Shown here piece by piece: positions 1-8,045 of a DNA stretch of 64,000 nucleotides (position 1 is its first letter; the number at the start of each line of letters is the position of its first letter). The translations under genes were made by a program, and so were the position numbers. The DNA comes from Brucella pseudogrignonensis (GTDB lineage: Bacteria; Pseudomonadota; Alphaproteobacteria; Rhizobiales; Rhizobiaceae). The notes beneath the pieces were generated by a model. The model worked only from the letters and a program-made list of their open reading frames with translations, searched no databases and was not told the origin of the DNA. The stretch covers positions 1,313,561 to 1,377,560 of the forward strand of contig NZ_JAVLAT010000002.1 in NCBI RefSeq assembly GCF_032190615.1, in the 5' to 3' direction.

Positions 1-1100
1 AGTAGAGCGGCCTTGCCCGTCGATCCACTGCCCATGAATGGGTCTAGAATGATGCCACCTGTCGGCGTGATGAGGCGGCATAGCCAGCGCATCAGGTCTG
101 TAGGCTTGACGGTTGGGTGCGTGTTGGCACGAGTATTCTTAGTGCCACTGATGCAAGTTGCCTCTTCCCCTGCGAGTTGAGTAACCCTTGCAAGCGCGGA
201 GGCTACCAATTTCTGTTCAAACCCATCAAGCCCATCATCCCGATCCTTCCGGCTTGCTTTGGCGCAGTAGAAGAAACGAGCTGGATCACCATCATTGGGA
301 AATGCCGAAAGAACCTCATCGCTGCCGTCATGGACGATGTTTGCGGGCCAGCGATCCGGTTCATGCTCATTGCCCGCGGGAATACGTGTTCCATTGATAT
401 TAATGGCACCCGTACCATGGGAAAGGACATTCGCGGCAACGGTGCCAGACAACGCCTTTCGCGCCAAGGCGATAGGCTCCCAAGCCGGTTTCAATGCTGT
501 GCCCCATCCTAGCCATTCGCGAGCTTCGTCGGTAATGGGTTCACCCTTCTCAGTGCGCTCATACTCGGTGCCTTTAGCAACCTGACCAACAGTATTATCC
601 TTGATTGCACCGGCTTTCCCGCGCCAGAAGCCGGCACTTTTGTCGATTTGCTTTGCAACATCATGGCTTTTGGGGAAGCCCGATCCATACAGCCAACCAA
701 GCTGATCTCGGATTTCAAAACCAGCATCCTCGATCGCTACAGCCATGCGGTGATAAGTGCGTGTACCGCTGAACGCGACGACGTGTCCGCCGGGCTTCAA
801 CACCCGCAGACATTCACGCCAGAAATCTTCGCTGAACGCGACTTCTCCAGTATCCCACGACTTGCCCATGAAGCCCGCCGAAGCTCGCTGATAAGCTTCG
901 TTGCCCTTTGCTGGTGCACTCCCAGGCTTTCCAAAGCGCTTGACGATACTGACAAGAGCATAAGGCGGGTCCGTTACAATACTGTCGATGGAATTATCCG
1001 CCAACGATCTGAGCACATCGCGGCAATCAGCTTGATATATAGTGGCGTCGCCAACTGTTGCGCTTGGCGCAATATTGGCCCGTGGCAGATCTTCCTGCAT
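1..1100 (-). CDS. DNA methyltransferase (N6-A or N4-C), partial, C-terminus beyond left edge
   Basis: The reverse strand is open from an ATG at 1100 to the window edge (366 codons visible). It carries the catalytic DPPY motif at residues 44-47 and, just before the edge, the SAM-binding motif DPFMGSGSTGKA. The order (catalytic motif first, FxGxG last) is that of beta-class amino-methyltransferases. The middle part, with blocks such as YGSGFPKSHDV and FFYCAKASRKDR, is typical of phage methylases related to DNA modification methylases. It is the most distal gene visible in the leftward prophage operon. A leader ACCACACACGAGGAG precedes the start. It probably modifies phage DNA against host restriction. 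The target sequence cannot be read from here. Confidence 0.88.
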   Translation of the reverse strand, partial: MQEDLPRANIAPSATVGDATIYQADCRDVLRSLADNSIDSIVTDPPYALVSIVKRFGKPGSAPAKGNEAYQRASAGFMGKSWDTGEVAFSEDFWRECLRVLKPGGHVVAFSGTRTYHRMAVAIEDAGFEIRDQLGWLYGSGFPKSHDVAKQIDKSAGFWRGKAGAIKDNTVGQVAKGTEYERTEKGEPITDEAREWLGWGTALKPAWEPIALARKALSGTVAANVLSHGTGAININGTRIPAGNEHEPDRWPANIVHDGSDEVLSAFPNDGDPARFFYCAKASRKDRDDGLDGFEQKLVASALARVTQLAGEEATCISGTKNTRANTHPTVKPTDLMRWLCRLITPTGGIILDPFMGSGSTGKAAL

Positions 1101-1154
1101 TCATTCTCTCCTCGTGTGTGGTAACCCGCCAGTTGGTGGCTGGCGGGCTGTAAG

Positions 1155-1466
1155 TTAAAGGATGGGTGCGCCACCGTGGCCGTTGGAGCAGAAAATCCCG
1201 TGTGGTGTCATTAACTGCGTTTCTCCGCATTCACTGCAACGCGGAACGGCGACCCCTTGCTGCACGGCAGCAATCGAGAGTGTCAGGTCTGGAAACCAAT
1301 CATCATAGGTGGCGACATTCATCCGTCCATCAGCCGCTGAATTGTAACCGCACGGGCATTCGTATTCGTCGCGGATGTACAGGCCTACCCCGACGTCAAC
1401 ACATTCCGCTTCTGCCGTGCCGCCGCATTCGGGTCATTTCATGAACTGATCGCCGTAGTTGGTCAC
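1155..1466 (-). pseudogene. Double zinc-ribbon small phage protein with in-frame TGA at codon 11
   Basis: A GTG at 1466 overlaps the upstream stop (GTGA) and opens a 104-codon frame containing one in-frame TGA at 1434-1436. The frame around it reads Met-Lys-stop-Pro-Glu-Cys-Gly-Gly, so the stop sits exactly where the first cysteine of a CxxC knuckle is expected. Downstream it has CPCG, then CSECG and a later FCSNG block, giving two possible zinc ribbons. The N-terminal part resembles Lar-type restriction-alleviation proteins (CPxCGG), which is a loose similarity. A cysteine codon mutated to TGA is the simplest reading; read-through or selenocysteine insertion is less likely and no recoding element was identified. 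Confidence 0.6.
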
Positions 1467-1651
1467 AACACCTTCTCCATGCAGGCGCGCATTACACCAC
1501 GCAGTTCATAGAAGTTGGACGCGTTATCAATTGCGTTCATCAGGTACTCACGGTCTACCTGTTTCCTTGCCTCGTCGAGCCCTATCCCGTGCTCGCGCAA
1601 GCTTTTTATGCGCGGCACATAATCAGCCGGATCTATCTTGGTCCTCACCAC
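1463..1651 (-). CDS. Hypothetical small phage protein (62 aa)
   Basis: This 62-residue protein starts at a GTG that overlaps the end of the upstream coiled-coil gene by seven bases, and its own stop overlaps the next GTG start. This is the tight packing of a phage operon. The sequence is charged and helical (KIDPADYVPRIKSL, GLDEARKQVDREYL). No family was recognised. Translation is probably coupled to the upstream gene. Confidence 0.6.
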   Translation of the reverse strand: MVRTKIDPADYVPRIKSLREHGIGLDEARKQVDREYLMNAIDNASNFYELRGVMRACMEKVL

Positions 1652-2409
1652 GCCACCCTTTCCTCACGCACGTTAAAGCCCGGCACCTGACGCACACCGG
1701 CGCGCACGGTTTCCTCAGCCATTACTTGCACGACAGCTTTGAAACGGTCTGGCGCACGGCCATATGCCCAATCAAGCGCGACGCCTTCGTCGACCAGATC
1801 ACAATGCCATACCGAACGAAGGCCAGCGCCAGTCGTTGCCGCCTTGTCTTCGCGCTTCGCCCAACGGTCAGCTTGTTTCGCTTCCTTGACCAGTTCCTCT
1901 GCCTGCTCGCGCGCTTCCAGATTACCAGCACTCGCCTGCATGGCTTCCTGCGCTTCGCGGATTACGCGGTCAGCTTCTTCTCTTGCCAGCCGAGCAGCAG
2001 CTTCCTTTTCGGCGGCAACCTTATTGCGCCAAGGGGTCAGGAGCCCCTGCAGCACTTCCTTACCAAGCACGACCTTGCCCTTGCCTGACGTCTTAGTGTT
2101 GCCGATCAGTTTGTTGTAACGCGCCTGGATTTCAGCTTTGGCGTCGTCGTGTGGCTTGGCTTCAGTCTTGCGTGCGGTATCGGCACGATTGCCAGCCTCA
2201 TGCAGCTTGTCATGGAGCTCGGTCACAGCGTCGGCGAGGGCCTGATTGTCGATCGCTTCGCCGTCTGCGAAGTTCTTCGCCTCGTCGAACAGGTCTTCGA
2301 TTTCCTGCTTGATCGTCTCATATGCGGAGGTCGGCGGGTTGTTGTGTCCTGCCTGCGCCGAAGGTCTGGCGTTGTACGGATCGTACCTATCTGCGTCGAT
2401 ATTCTTCAT
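1645..2409 (-). CDS. Hypothetical coiled-coil phage protein (254 aa)
   Basis: The ATG at 2409 is chosen because it follows the recurrent leader CCACACGAGGAG (2415-2426 on the complement) at normal spacing. The frame is open 15 codons further upstream, but that part contains the leader itself. The protein has a polar N-terminus (residues 1-30), a helical stretch rich in Glu, Lys and Ala over about residues 25-190 that looks like a long coiled coil (EKEAAARLAREEADRVI), and a compact C-terminal part with several tryptophans. Similar proteins sit near recombination genes in rhizobial phages, but no function is assigned. It is the first gene after a 344-base gap behind the helicase. Confidence 0.75.
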   Translation of the reverse strand: MKNIDADRYDPYNARPSAQAGHNNPPTSAYETIKQEIEDLFDEAKNFADGEAIDNQALADAVTELHDKLHEAGNRADTARKTEAKPHDDAKAEIQARYNKLIGNTKTSGKGKVVLGKEVLQGLLTPWRNKVAAEKEAAARLAREEADRVIREAQEAMQASAGNLEAREQAEELVKEAKQADRWAKREDKAATTGAGLRSVWHCDLVDEGVALDWAYGRAPDRFKAVVQVMAEETVRAGVRQVPGFNVREERVAW

Positions 2410-2490
2410 GGTTTCTCCTCGTGTGGTTGGCTGGTGAGGCCGAGTGATGCTCATTGTGGTGGCGTCGTCAGTCTGTGCAACAGGAATCTA

Positions 2491-2511
2491 AAGTAAATGT
2501 AACTTTTACTT
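2491..2511. promoter_or_regulatory. AT-rich inverted repeat AAGTAAA/TTTACTT in the gap before the coiled-coil gene
   Basis: Seven-base arms AAGTAAA (2491-2497) and TTTACTT (2505-2511) flank a 7-base spacer. The repeat lies about 80 bases upstream of the leftward start at 2409, in the only long non-coding stretch of this operon (2410-2753). It could be an operator or part of a secondary promoter. No convincing -35/-10 pair was identified, and nothing else recognisable was seen in this gap apart from the hairpin at 2707-2751. Confidence 0.35.
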
Positions 2512-2706
2512 GCATGCCTTTGATGTTACGCTTGAATTGCGTATTGGCTTCCGGGTGGGGGCGCCGTACGCAGTCGCTCTGACAGCTCTAGCTGCAGGGC
2601 GACTTTTTTGGTTGCTGCACTAACAATTTGCAATTGCAACAAACTGTCATTTCTGAATCCAGCGCTCGTACCTACTTATTGTTGGCACCCTGCTCGCAGG
2701 GCGGCA

Positions 2707-2751
2707 CCCGTATCGCGCACCCCAAGCCCCCCGCCCAAAGCGCGATACGGG
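2707..2751 (-). terminator. 12-bp perfect inverted repeat just after the helicase stop
   Basis: Perfect arms CCCGTATCGCGC (2707-2718) and GCGCGATACGGG (2740-2751) enclose a 21-base G/C-rich loop, beginning two bases after the helicase stop codon. The stem is strong but no U-run follows on the leftward transcript. It may therefore be a partial or factor-dependent terminator, an mRNA 3'-end stabiliser, or a protein-binding site. Confidence 0.5.
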
Positions 2752-2753
2752 CC

Positions 2754-4505
2754 TCAAAACGGGATCTCATCGTCCAGCAGCTCCGATAACCCGACAGACA
2801 CATTATCGTTCGCAGGCTCCGGTACGTTGTTGTTATCTCCTACGTCTCTAGCCCGCACGTCTTTCACGTTCCAATATTTGCCGTTCGGGATCACGCTAAT
2901 TTCGTCGGTGGTGAGCAATTCGCGCTGACGCTCTAGCCATTCCATGACCGTTTTAGGGAAAGGTCGCTGGCCTCCGTGCTGCGTCCACCATCGATGCGCC
3001 TTTGTTTGTGCAAAGCCCGTATGCTGCGGGCAAAGCCATTCATTGATCTGCGTATAGCCTGCGATGTAGCTGCACTTGACCGACGGCGGCTTGTCGCCCT
3101 TGCCTTCGTGAAAATGAAACGTCCTTCCGGTCACCTTGCGCCATTCTGCTTCGGCGGTGCTAACAATCGGAACGTCGGCGGCCTGCCGTGTGAGCTTCTC
3201 ATCCTCATTCGGCGGAAAGTGATATCCGCAGCATGGGCACTTCATCAGCGAGATGTGCACCTTCTCACCGCAACCGACCGCCCCGTTGTTGTCAGGCATG
3301 GTCGGACAGATCTTGATTGGCGGCTCCCCATTACCAGCGCTTGGCGCTTTCGGCTCGACCATGTCGACAGGACCATGCCGGTCGACGAGTTTCGCGAAGT
3401 CGAGGACGAGGCAATTACGTTTGGGGCCTGCCGCGATAGCTGATAGACGCTCCTCTACCGTATCCAGTGGCGCACCTGCCCTGTAGAGAGGACGAGTGCC
3501 ACGCCCCGCCATTTGGACGTACAAACTTAAAGATAGAGTCGGGCGCATAAATGCAATTAAATCAACGCCCTTATGATTGAATCCTGTCGTAAGTACTGAA
3601 TTGTTCGTCACGCACTGGATACGGTATGCTTTGAAGTCCTCAAGGATGCGGCGGCGTTCTTCCTTCGGCGTATCGCCCGTTACGGCCTCGCACGTAATGC
3701 CGCGCGATCTGAACACATCGCGCACGTCCAGCGCAGCCTTCACGCCGGCACAGAAACACAACCAGGAACGACGATCGGAACCCTTTGCTATGATCTCAGA
3801 AACGACCGCGTCATTAAGGTCAGTACGATTGATTGCTTCTTCCAGCGCTCGCTGCTTGTAATCTCCGCCAAGCCTCCCGACGCCTTTGACGTCGTATTCT
3901 GTAGCCGTTGGTTTGCTTGTGAGCGGAGCAAGGAAGCCGTCGCGGATACCGTCTGCAACGCCGTAGGTGTAGACGATCTGATCAAACAGACGATCCGCGC
4001 CTTCATCCAAGCGGCCGCTGTCCAGCCGGTAAGGTGTGGCAGTCAGGCCGAGGATCTTCATATCCGGATTGATCTCAAGCAGCGCATCGATGAACTTGCG
4101 ATACATCGTGTTGCCGTTGATTGGGATCAGGTGGCACTCGTCGACCATGAGCACGTCGACGTGTCCAATTTGCTGAGCCTTGTTGTGAACCGTCTGAATG
4201 CCTGCAAACACAATCTGACTGCGTGCATCACGGCGACCAAGACCCGCCGAATAGATACCTGCAGGCGCAAATGGCCATACGCCCAGCAATTCCAGATAAT
4301 TCTGTTCGATAAGCTCCGCGACGTGGGTAACGACCATCACGCGCATATCAGGCCAACCTTCAACGAGGCGCTGGATCAATGACGCCATAACCAACGACTT
4401 GCCGCAGCCCGTTGCAAGATCAACAAGCGGATTGCCTGCCTCCTCTTGCCAATAGTCGAATACGGCGTCTATTGCTTCTGACTGGTAGTTTCGTAAGGTT
4501 AGCAT
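2754..4505 (-). CDS. Phage DEAD/DEAH-box superfamily 2 helicase
   Basis: The 583-residue protein is an SF2 helicase of the ResIII/DEAD type. From the N-terminus it shows a Q-motif-like RNYQSEAIDAV, Walker A LATGCGKS, Walker B DECH, motif III LTATPYR and motif VI QMAGRGTR. Near residues 395-435 there is a zinc-finger-like cysteine set (CGEKVH...CPCCGYHF). The C-terminal tail contains VPEPANDN and ends in LLDDEIPF, which closely resembles the acidic tip of bacterial SSB. The ATG at 4505 was chosen because RNYQSEAID begins directly after it. It probably unwinds DNA during phage replication, together with the neighbouring clamp, nuclease and Sak4-like ATPase. Confidence 0.9.
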   Translation of the reverse strand: MLTLRNYQSEAIDAVFDYWQEEAGNPLVDLATGCGKSLVMASLIQRLVEGWPDMRVMVVTHVAELIEQNYLELLGVWPFAPAGIYSAGLGRRDARSQIVFAGIQTVHNKAQQIGHVDVLMVDECHLIPINGNTMYRKFIDALLEINPDMKILGLTATPYRLDSGRLDEGADRLFDQIVYTYGVADGIRDGFLAPLTSKPTATEYDVKGVGRLGGDYKQRALEEAINRTDLNDAVVSEIIAKGSDRRSWLCFCAGVKAALDVRDVFRSRGITCEAVTGDTPKEERRRILEDFKAYRIQCVTNNSVLTTGFNHKGVDLIAFMRPTLSLSLYVQMAGRGTRPLYRAGAPLDTVEERLSAIAAGPKRNCLVLDFAKLVDRHGPVDMVEPKAPSAGNGEPPIKICPTMPDNNGAVGCGEKVHISLMKCPCCGYHFPPNEDEKLTRQAADVPIVSTAEAEWRKVTGRTFHFHEGKGDKPPSVKCSYIAGYTQINEWLCPQHTGFAQTKAHRWWTQHGGQRPFPKTVMEWLERQRELLTTDEISVIPNGKYWNVKDVRARDVGDNNNVPEPANDNVSVGLSELLDDEIPF

Positions 4506-4520
4506 GTTGGGGGCGTTACC

Positions 4521-5134
4521 TTGTCTGATAAAGAGAATGCAGAAAAAGAAAACGAGCAGTTTTCTTCGTCGATTTTGTACGTGGCGACAGCTGTTTATGT
4601 CGGTGTTTGCGCGATGGTCTTTGGTGCGCTCTATGCGAAGCTGCCGACCTTCGGAGAAGCGTTCTTGTTGCTTGTGAAGGACTACGGAACAATCCTTGCG
4701 GGTATCCCGGTTCTTGTTGCTGTCGTGGTCGCAAAGCAGCAGTTGGATGCTAATCGTCGGCAGCATGCGGCCAGCATTAGACGGTCGTTCAAAGAGCAGG
4801 TTGACGTTATGATAGCGGCCTCTGATTGGTGCAGCTCAATGCTATGCATGACATTCGATGAACAACTAGCCAACCGCGATCCTGACGTCGACGGGTTTAA
4901 TATTGGCCCATTTGACGATACTTACATTGACAGGGCCACCAAGGTACTAGCCCCCGGGTTTGTTTATTCTTTTCAATCGTTAAATGGAACAATCCAGTCG
5001 TTTCACAAGCACTATTTGGGCACGACGACGAGTTAGATTTACGTAATCGATATCGAATACTTCAACTTCAAGCACAGTCACTGAGAGACCGGTTAGACCA
5101 TGAGTTTCGTGAGCTTTCCCAATACTGGTCCTAA
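4521..5134 (+). pseudogene. Rightward membrane and coiled-coil protein with a -1 frameshift (moron-like)
   Basis: A frame from a TTG at 4521 encodes a charged N-terminus, two membrane helices (about residues 18-41 and 54-71) and a soluble domain, but stops at 5034-5036. The coding signal continues in the -1 frame (5003-5134) as a polar, leucine-rich helical tail (LRDRLDHEFRELSQYWS), ending where the convergent nuclease gene ends. This suggests a gene of about 204 codons with a single-base shift near 5000-5015. It lies in the opposite orientation between the helicase and nuclease of a leftward operon, which is typical of a late-acquired moron. Function unknown; superinfection exclusion is only a guess. 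No slippery heptamer was seen. Confidence 0.55.
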
Positions 5135-6057
5135 CCCTTAGAGCCATCCACCCAAACCTCTCCCGACTTCATACGATACGTGATCGTCTCTTCTTCTTCG
5201 TCGACATCGACCTGCTCACCATTCACCATGCCCGGTAGGTACAAATGCGCCGGGCAACCGTCGCGCTGTTCGTCGATCGACAAAGGCTTTGCCCATCGTG
5301 CGCACGAGATATGGCAATCACCGCCGCTTTCAGGTTGAGCATGAAGGCAGGTTCGGCAGTTCACTCGCGGCTGTGCGTCGTGATGACAGACCGCCTTATG
5401 TTTGCAGAACATGCATCCAAAGAACTCTGGGTTTTCGCTAATCCTGCTCGGCGGCGTGTCCGAAAACACGATACGTTCGCAGCGCGCTACCAGTCGCAGG
5501 CAGAATTCCAGATCGTACTCGATGCGCTCGGAATAAAGGCTGTCGCTGTCTTTGCATGACACCAGATAAAGACAGCGGCTCAACCCGAAGGCATGCATTC
5601 CAAGCTGGCACTGCGCATAATGGAGTGGCTTCGCTTTCTGACAGCCGTCCTTAACAATCAGCGCGAAACCCTTGGCATTGCTCGATTTAAACTCTAACAG
5701 GTGTTCTATCTTCGACGCTTCAGGCACATTCATTGCTTTGCCATCGCACTTGCCCCGCACAAAGCCCGACACAAGCCGGATCTTGTCTTGCTGCCCGTAA
5801 ACGTCGACGCCGATGCTCTCGAGATCAGCGACGAGCCGTTCTTCCTCGATGTTACCAGTTTCAAACAAGCGCAGCTGGCGGCCGCTATGGACCTCGTGAG
5901 CCGATGCCCAGCGGAAGCCATACCAAAGCGCCCTATCGCATTCCGTGCCCGCCTCGCCCACGCTTATGCCCCACGAGTCCCAGGATTTCGCCTGGGCCTC
6001 GTACGCAGCATAGATCGCGCCGACGGTTGTAGATTGTGGTTTGGGGAGTGGTGCCAT
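5131..6057 (-). CDS. Cas4/RecB-like PD-(D/E)XK nuclease of phage
   Basis: The 308-residue protein has the layout of the PDDEXK exonuclease family: an N-terminal ECDRALWYGFRW block with a cysteine, the catalytic GKCDGK segment, then EFKSSN carrying the E-x-K pair, and a late cysteine cluster (CMFCKHKAVCHH) that together with the first cysteine could bind an Fe-S cluster as in Cas4 and AddB. A second Cys/His-rich patch follows (CRTCLH...CHISCARW). The start ATG is preceded by GTAGGAGA. It lies five bases before the sliding clamp stop in the same operon and probably processes DNA ends during recombination-dependent replication. Confidence 0.8.
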   Translation of the reverse strand: MAPLPKPQSTTVGAIYAAYEAQAKSWDSWGISVGEAGTECDRALWYGFRWASAHEVHSGRQLRLFETGNIEEERLVADLESIGVDVYGQQDKIRLVSGFVRGKCDGKAMNVPEASKIEHLLEFKSSNAKGFALIVKDGCQKAKPLHYAQCQLGMHAFGLSRCLYLVSCKDSDSLYSERIEYDLEFCLRLVARCERIVFSDTPPSRISENPEFFGCMFCKHKAVCHHDAQPRVNCRTCLHAQPESGGDCHISCARWAKPLSIDEQRDGCPAHLYLPGMVNGEQVDVDEEEETITYRMKSGEVWVDGSKG

Positions 6058-6061
6058 TCTC

Positions 6062-7120
6062 CTACACGCGCATCGGCATAATTACGCACCTGTACCCCGG
6101 CCTGCTCGCCGACGTGATCAGCGCAGGCGAACCGGAGTCCGCCATCGACATTGTGATTTCATCCGCGCCAAACGCCGCCATAAGGTCCGTGACATACTGA
6201 CCATTGAAACCGATCGTCAGCGGCTCGCTGCTGAAATTGACTTCCATTTCCTCCGTCGCGTCGCCACGATCTGGATTAGCGACATTCAGTGTCAGAGCAT
6301 CCGAAGCGAATGAGAAGCGCACAGCGCGCCCACGCTCGCTGGCGATAACTGATGTGCGGCCAACAGCTTCTCGCAGAGCTTTTGCCGACAGCGTAGCGAC
6401 ACGCTCCGACGGCTTTGGAATAACGCGCTCGTAATCCGGATATGTACCGTCGACGAGTTTCGACACGATGACGGTCGAACCGCTTTCGACCATCACCTTG
6501 TTTGACGATAGCGAAACTGACACAACGCCGGTCGGAAGCAATGACAGCAGCTTGTTCGGCAGAATAACGGGAGCAAACGTGGCGTCCTGCTCGATGCGTG
6601 TCGACGCGAGGCGATGCCCATCTGTCGCCGTGGCAACGATATGGCCGTCTTTTGCTTCCAGAAAGACGCCGTTCAGATAATAGCGGGTTTCTTCGGTACT
6701 GACTGCGAACTGCACGTCCTGCACGAGCGAAGCGAGATCCACTTCGATCGTGGTGTCGAAGCTTCCGTGATTGAAGGACGGGAAGTCAGCAGCTGGCAGC
6801 GTATCAAGCTTGAAACGGCTCTTGCCAGATTTTACGACCAGATGATTGCCGTCGGCTTCCAAACTAATGTCGCCGGTTGCCTTCTTGGCAATGTCCGCAA
6901 GCAGCTTGCCTGCAACCGTGACAGTGCCGTCCTGGCTATCCAGAACCGGCAAACTGGTGCTGATTTCCAGATCCAGATTGGTGCCTGTGATGCTCAGCTG
7001 TCCTTTGTCCGTGGACAAGAGCACGTTGCCAAGAATTGGGATTGTCGTTCTGGCTTCAACAGCCTTCGTAACTGTCGACAAGGCGTGCGCAAGCTGCGCT
7101 CGGTCAAGCGTTACCCGCAT
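6062..7120 (-). CDS. dnaN: Phage-encoded DNA polymerase III beta subunit (sliding clamp)
   Basis: The protein has 352 residues, close to bacterial DnaN (about 370), with three repeated clamp domains. Diagnostic segments are the N-terminal LAHALSTVTKAVEARTTIPI, the central FAVSTEETRYYLNGVFLE and ATDGHRLA, and the C-terminal YRCVIMPMRV, matching the canonical MPM(R)(L/V) end. The homologue would encircle DNA and tether polymerase. It is not the chromosomal copy: it sits in a prophage operon between a Cas4-like nuclease and a nucleotidyltransferase-fold gene. The ATG follows the phage leader CACGAGGAG (7127-7135). It may redirect the host polymerase to phage DNA or replace a host clamp that is limiting. 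Confidence 0.93.
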   Translation of the reverse strand: MRVTLDRAQLAHALSTVTKAVEARTTIPILGNVLLSTDKGQLSITGTNLDLEISTSLPVLDSQDGTVTVAGKLLADIAKKATGDISLEADGNHLVVKSGKSRFKLDTLPAADFPSFNHGSFDTTIEVDLASLVQDVQFAVSTEETRYYLNGVFLEAKDGHIVATATDGHRLASTRIEQDATFAPVILPNKLLSLLPTGVVSVSLSSNKVMVESGSTVIVSKLVDGTYPDYERVIPKPSERVATLSAKALREAVGRTSVIASERGRAVRFSFASDALTLNVANPDRGDATEEMEVNFSSEPLTIGFNGQYVTDLMAAFGADEITMSMADSGSPALITSASRPGYRCVIMPMRV

Positions 7121-7177
7121 GGGTTTCTCCTCGTGTTGGTGGTGTTAGGCGCGGCTGGTAACCGCGCCTTGGTTAGA

Positions 7178-7981
7178 TTAGGCTGCTAGAGGCCAGCCAT
7201 CTTCGTCAAGCTCAGGCGGAACAAATTCGATGCCATTGATATCGGCAAGGTGTTCAAGTAGCGCTTCGGCGTTGCCCGGCATATTATCGTTGGCCGGTTG
7301 CACCCATGGTTCACTTTCCGCATCGTCCACAGTCAGCGCCTCGATAGCCGCTTCAATGGTAAAAGGCTTGTCCTCATTACCCAACACAACCTTGTCACCA
7401 TACGCGCCGCCGATCTGGTCTTTCAGATCTTCCCAAGTTTCAATTTTCACACCCCGAACGGCCAAGGCAACTTTCATAATGTCGCCTTTGCCTATCGTGT
7501 ATCCACGCTGTTGATACTTCAGGACGCGGGTAGCTGACGCGAGTGGATAGCGAGTGCCAGCATTGAATTTCAGAAAGCGCTGGCTGTTGTGCTTCAGAAA
7601 GTCAGGATGAAAAGCAAAGCCGGAGTCTGGGCTGTTGGCGCCTGCATCCAGATCAACCGCACCCATGCAAACGGTAAAATCAAAGGCGTCAAAAATAGAC
7701 TTGGCACTTGGGAAGAAGTCAAAATACATTAGCTGAGCAATATTGTTGCTCCGATCAGAGAAGGTCACTGCGCGCTTACTCGCAGCCACGCACCACAGTC
7801 CATCCTCATATGCATCATAAACCCCTCGCTGGAATGCGCTGCGAGATTTGAAATACAAATCAACGTCATTAATTTTGGTTCCAGTAAAAACGCTAGTTAC
7901 TGCGCCGCCAGCAACAAACGCACCGTCAAAGCGTATTGGAAGCGCACCATCGATCTGTCTGCGCTCGGATTCGTATGCCAT
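7178..7981 (-). CDS. Nucleotidyltransferase-fold phage protein (267 aa)
   Basis: The start at 7981 follows a variant of the phage leader (CATGAGGAG); the open frame further upstream overlaps the DUF669 gene and is not coding. Residues 20-45 read VAGGAVTSVFTG followed by KINDVDLYF. This G-G ... D-x-D pattern is that of the polymerase-beta/CCA-adding nucleotidyltransferase superfamily. The rest is globular, and the C-terminus carries VQPANDN. Similar proteins occur in phages next to replication genes, but the substrate (a tRNA, a protein or a nucleotide) cannot be told. It is placed between the DUF669 protein and the sliding clamp in the same leftward operon. Confidence 0.7.
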   Translation of the reverse strand: MAYESERRQIDGALPIRFDGAFVAGGAVTSVFTGTKINDVDLYFKSRSAFQRGVYDAYEDGLWCVAASKRAVTFSDRSNNIAQLMYFDFFPSAKSIFDAFDFTVCMGAVDLDAGANSPDSGFAFHPDFLKHNSQRFLKFNAGTRYPLASATRVLKYQQRGYTIGKGDIMKVALAVRGVKIETWEDLKDQIGGAYGDKVVLGNEDKPFTIEAAIEALTVDDAESEPWVQPANDNMPGNAEALLEHLADINGIEFVPPELDEDGWPLAA

Positions 7982-8045
7982 ACAAAACTCCTCATGTTCG
8001 GTTCGGTGGGCTACCGGCGCGAAAGCACCGGCAGCTTTTTGGTGC

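Noticed and set aside
117..585. Rightward frames at the left edge
   Set aside because: They are antisense to the methyltransferase, whose motifs (DPPY, DPFMGSGS) show the coding strand is the reverse.
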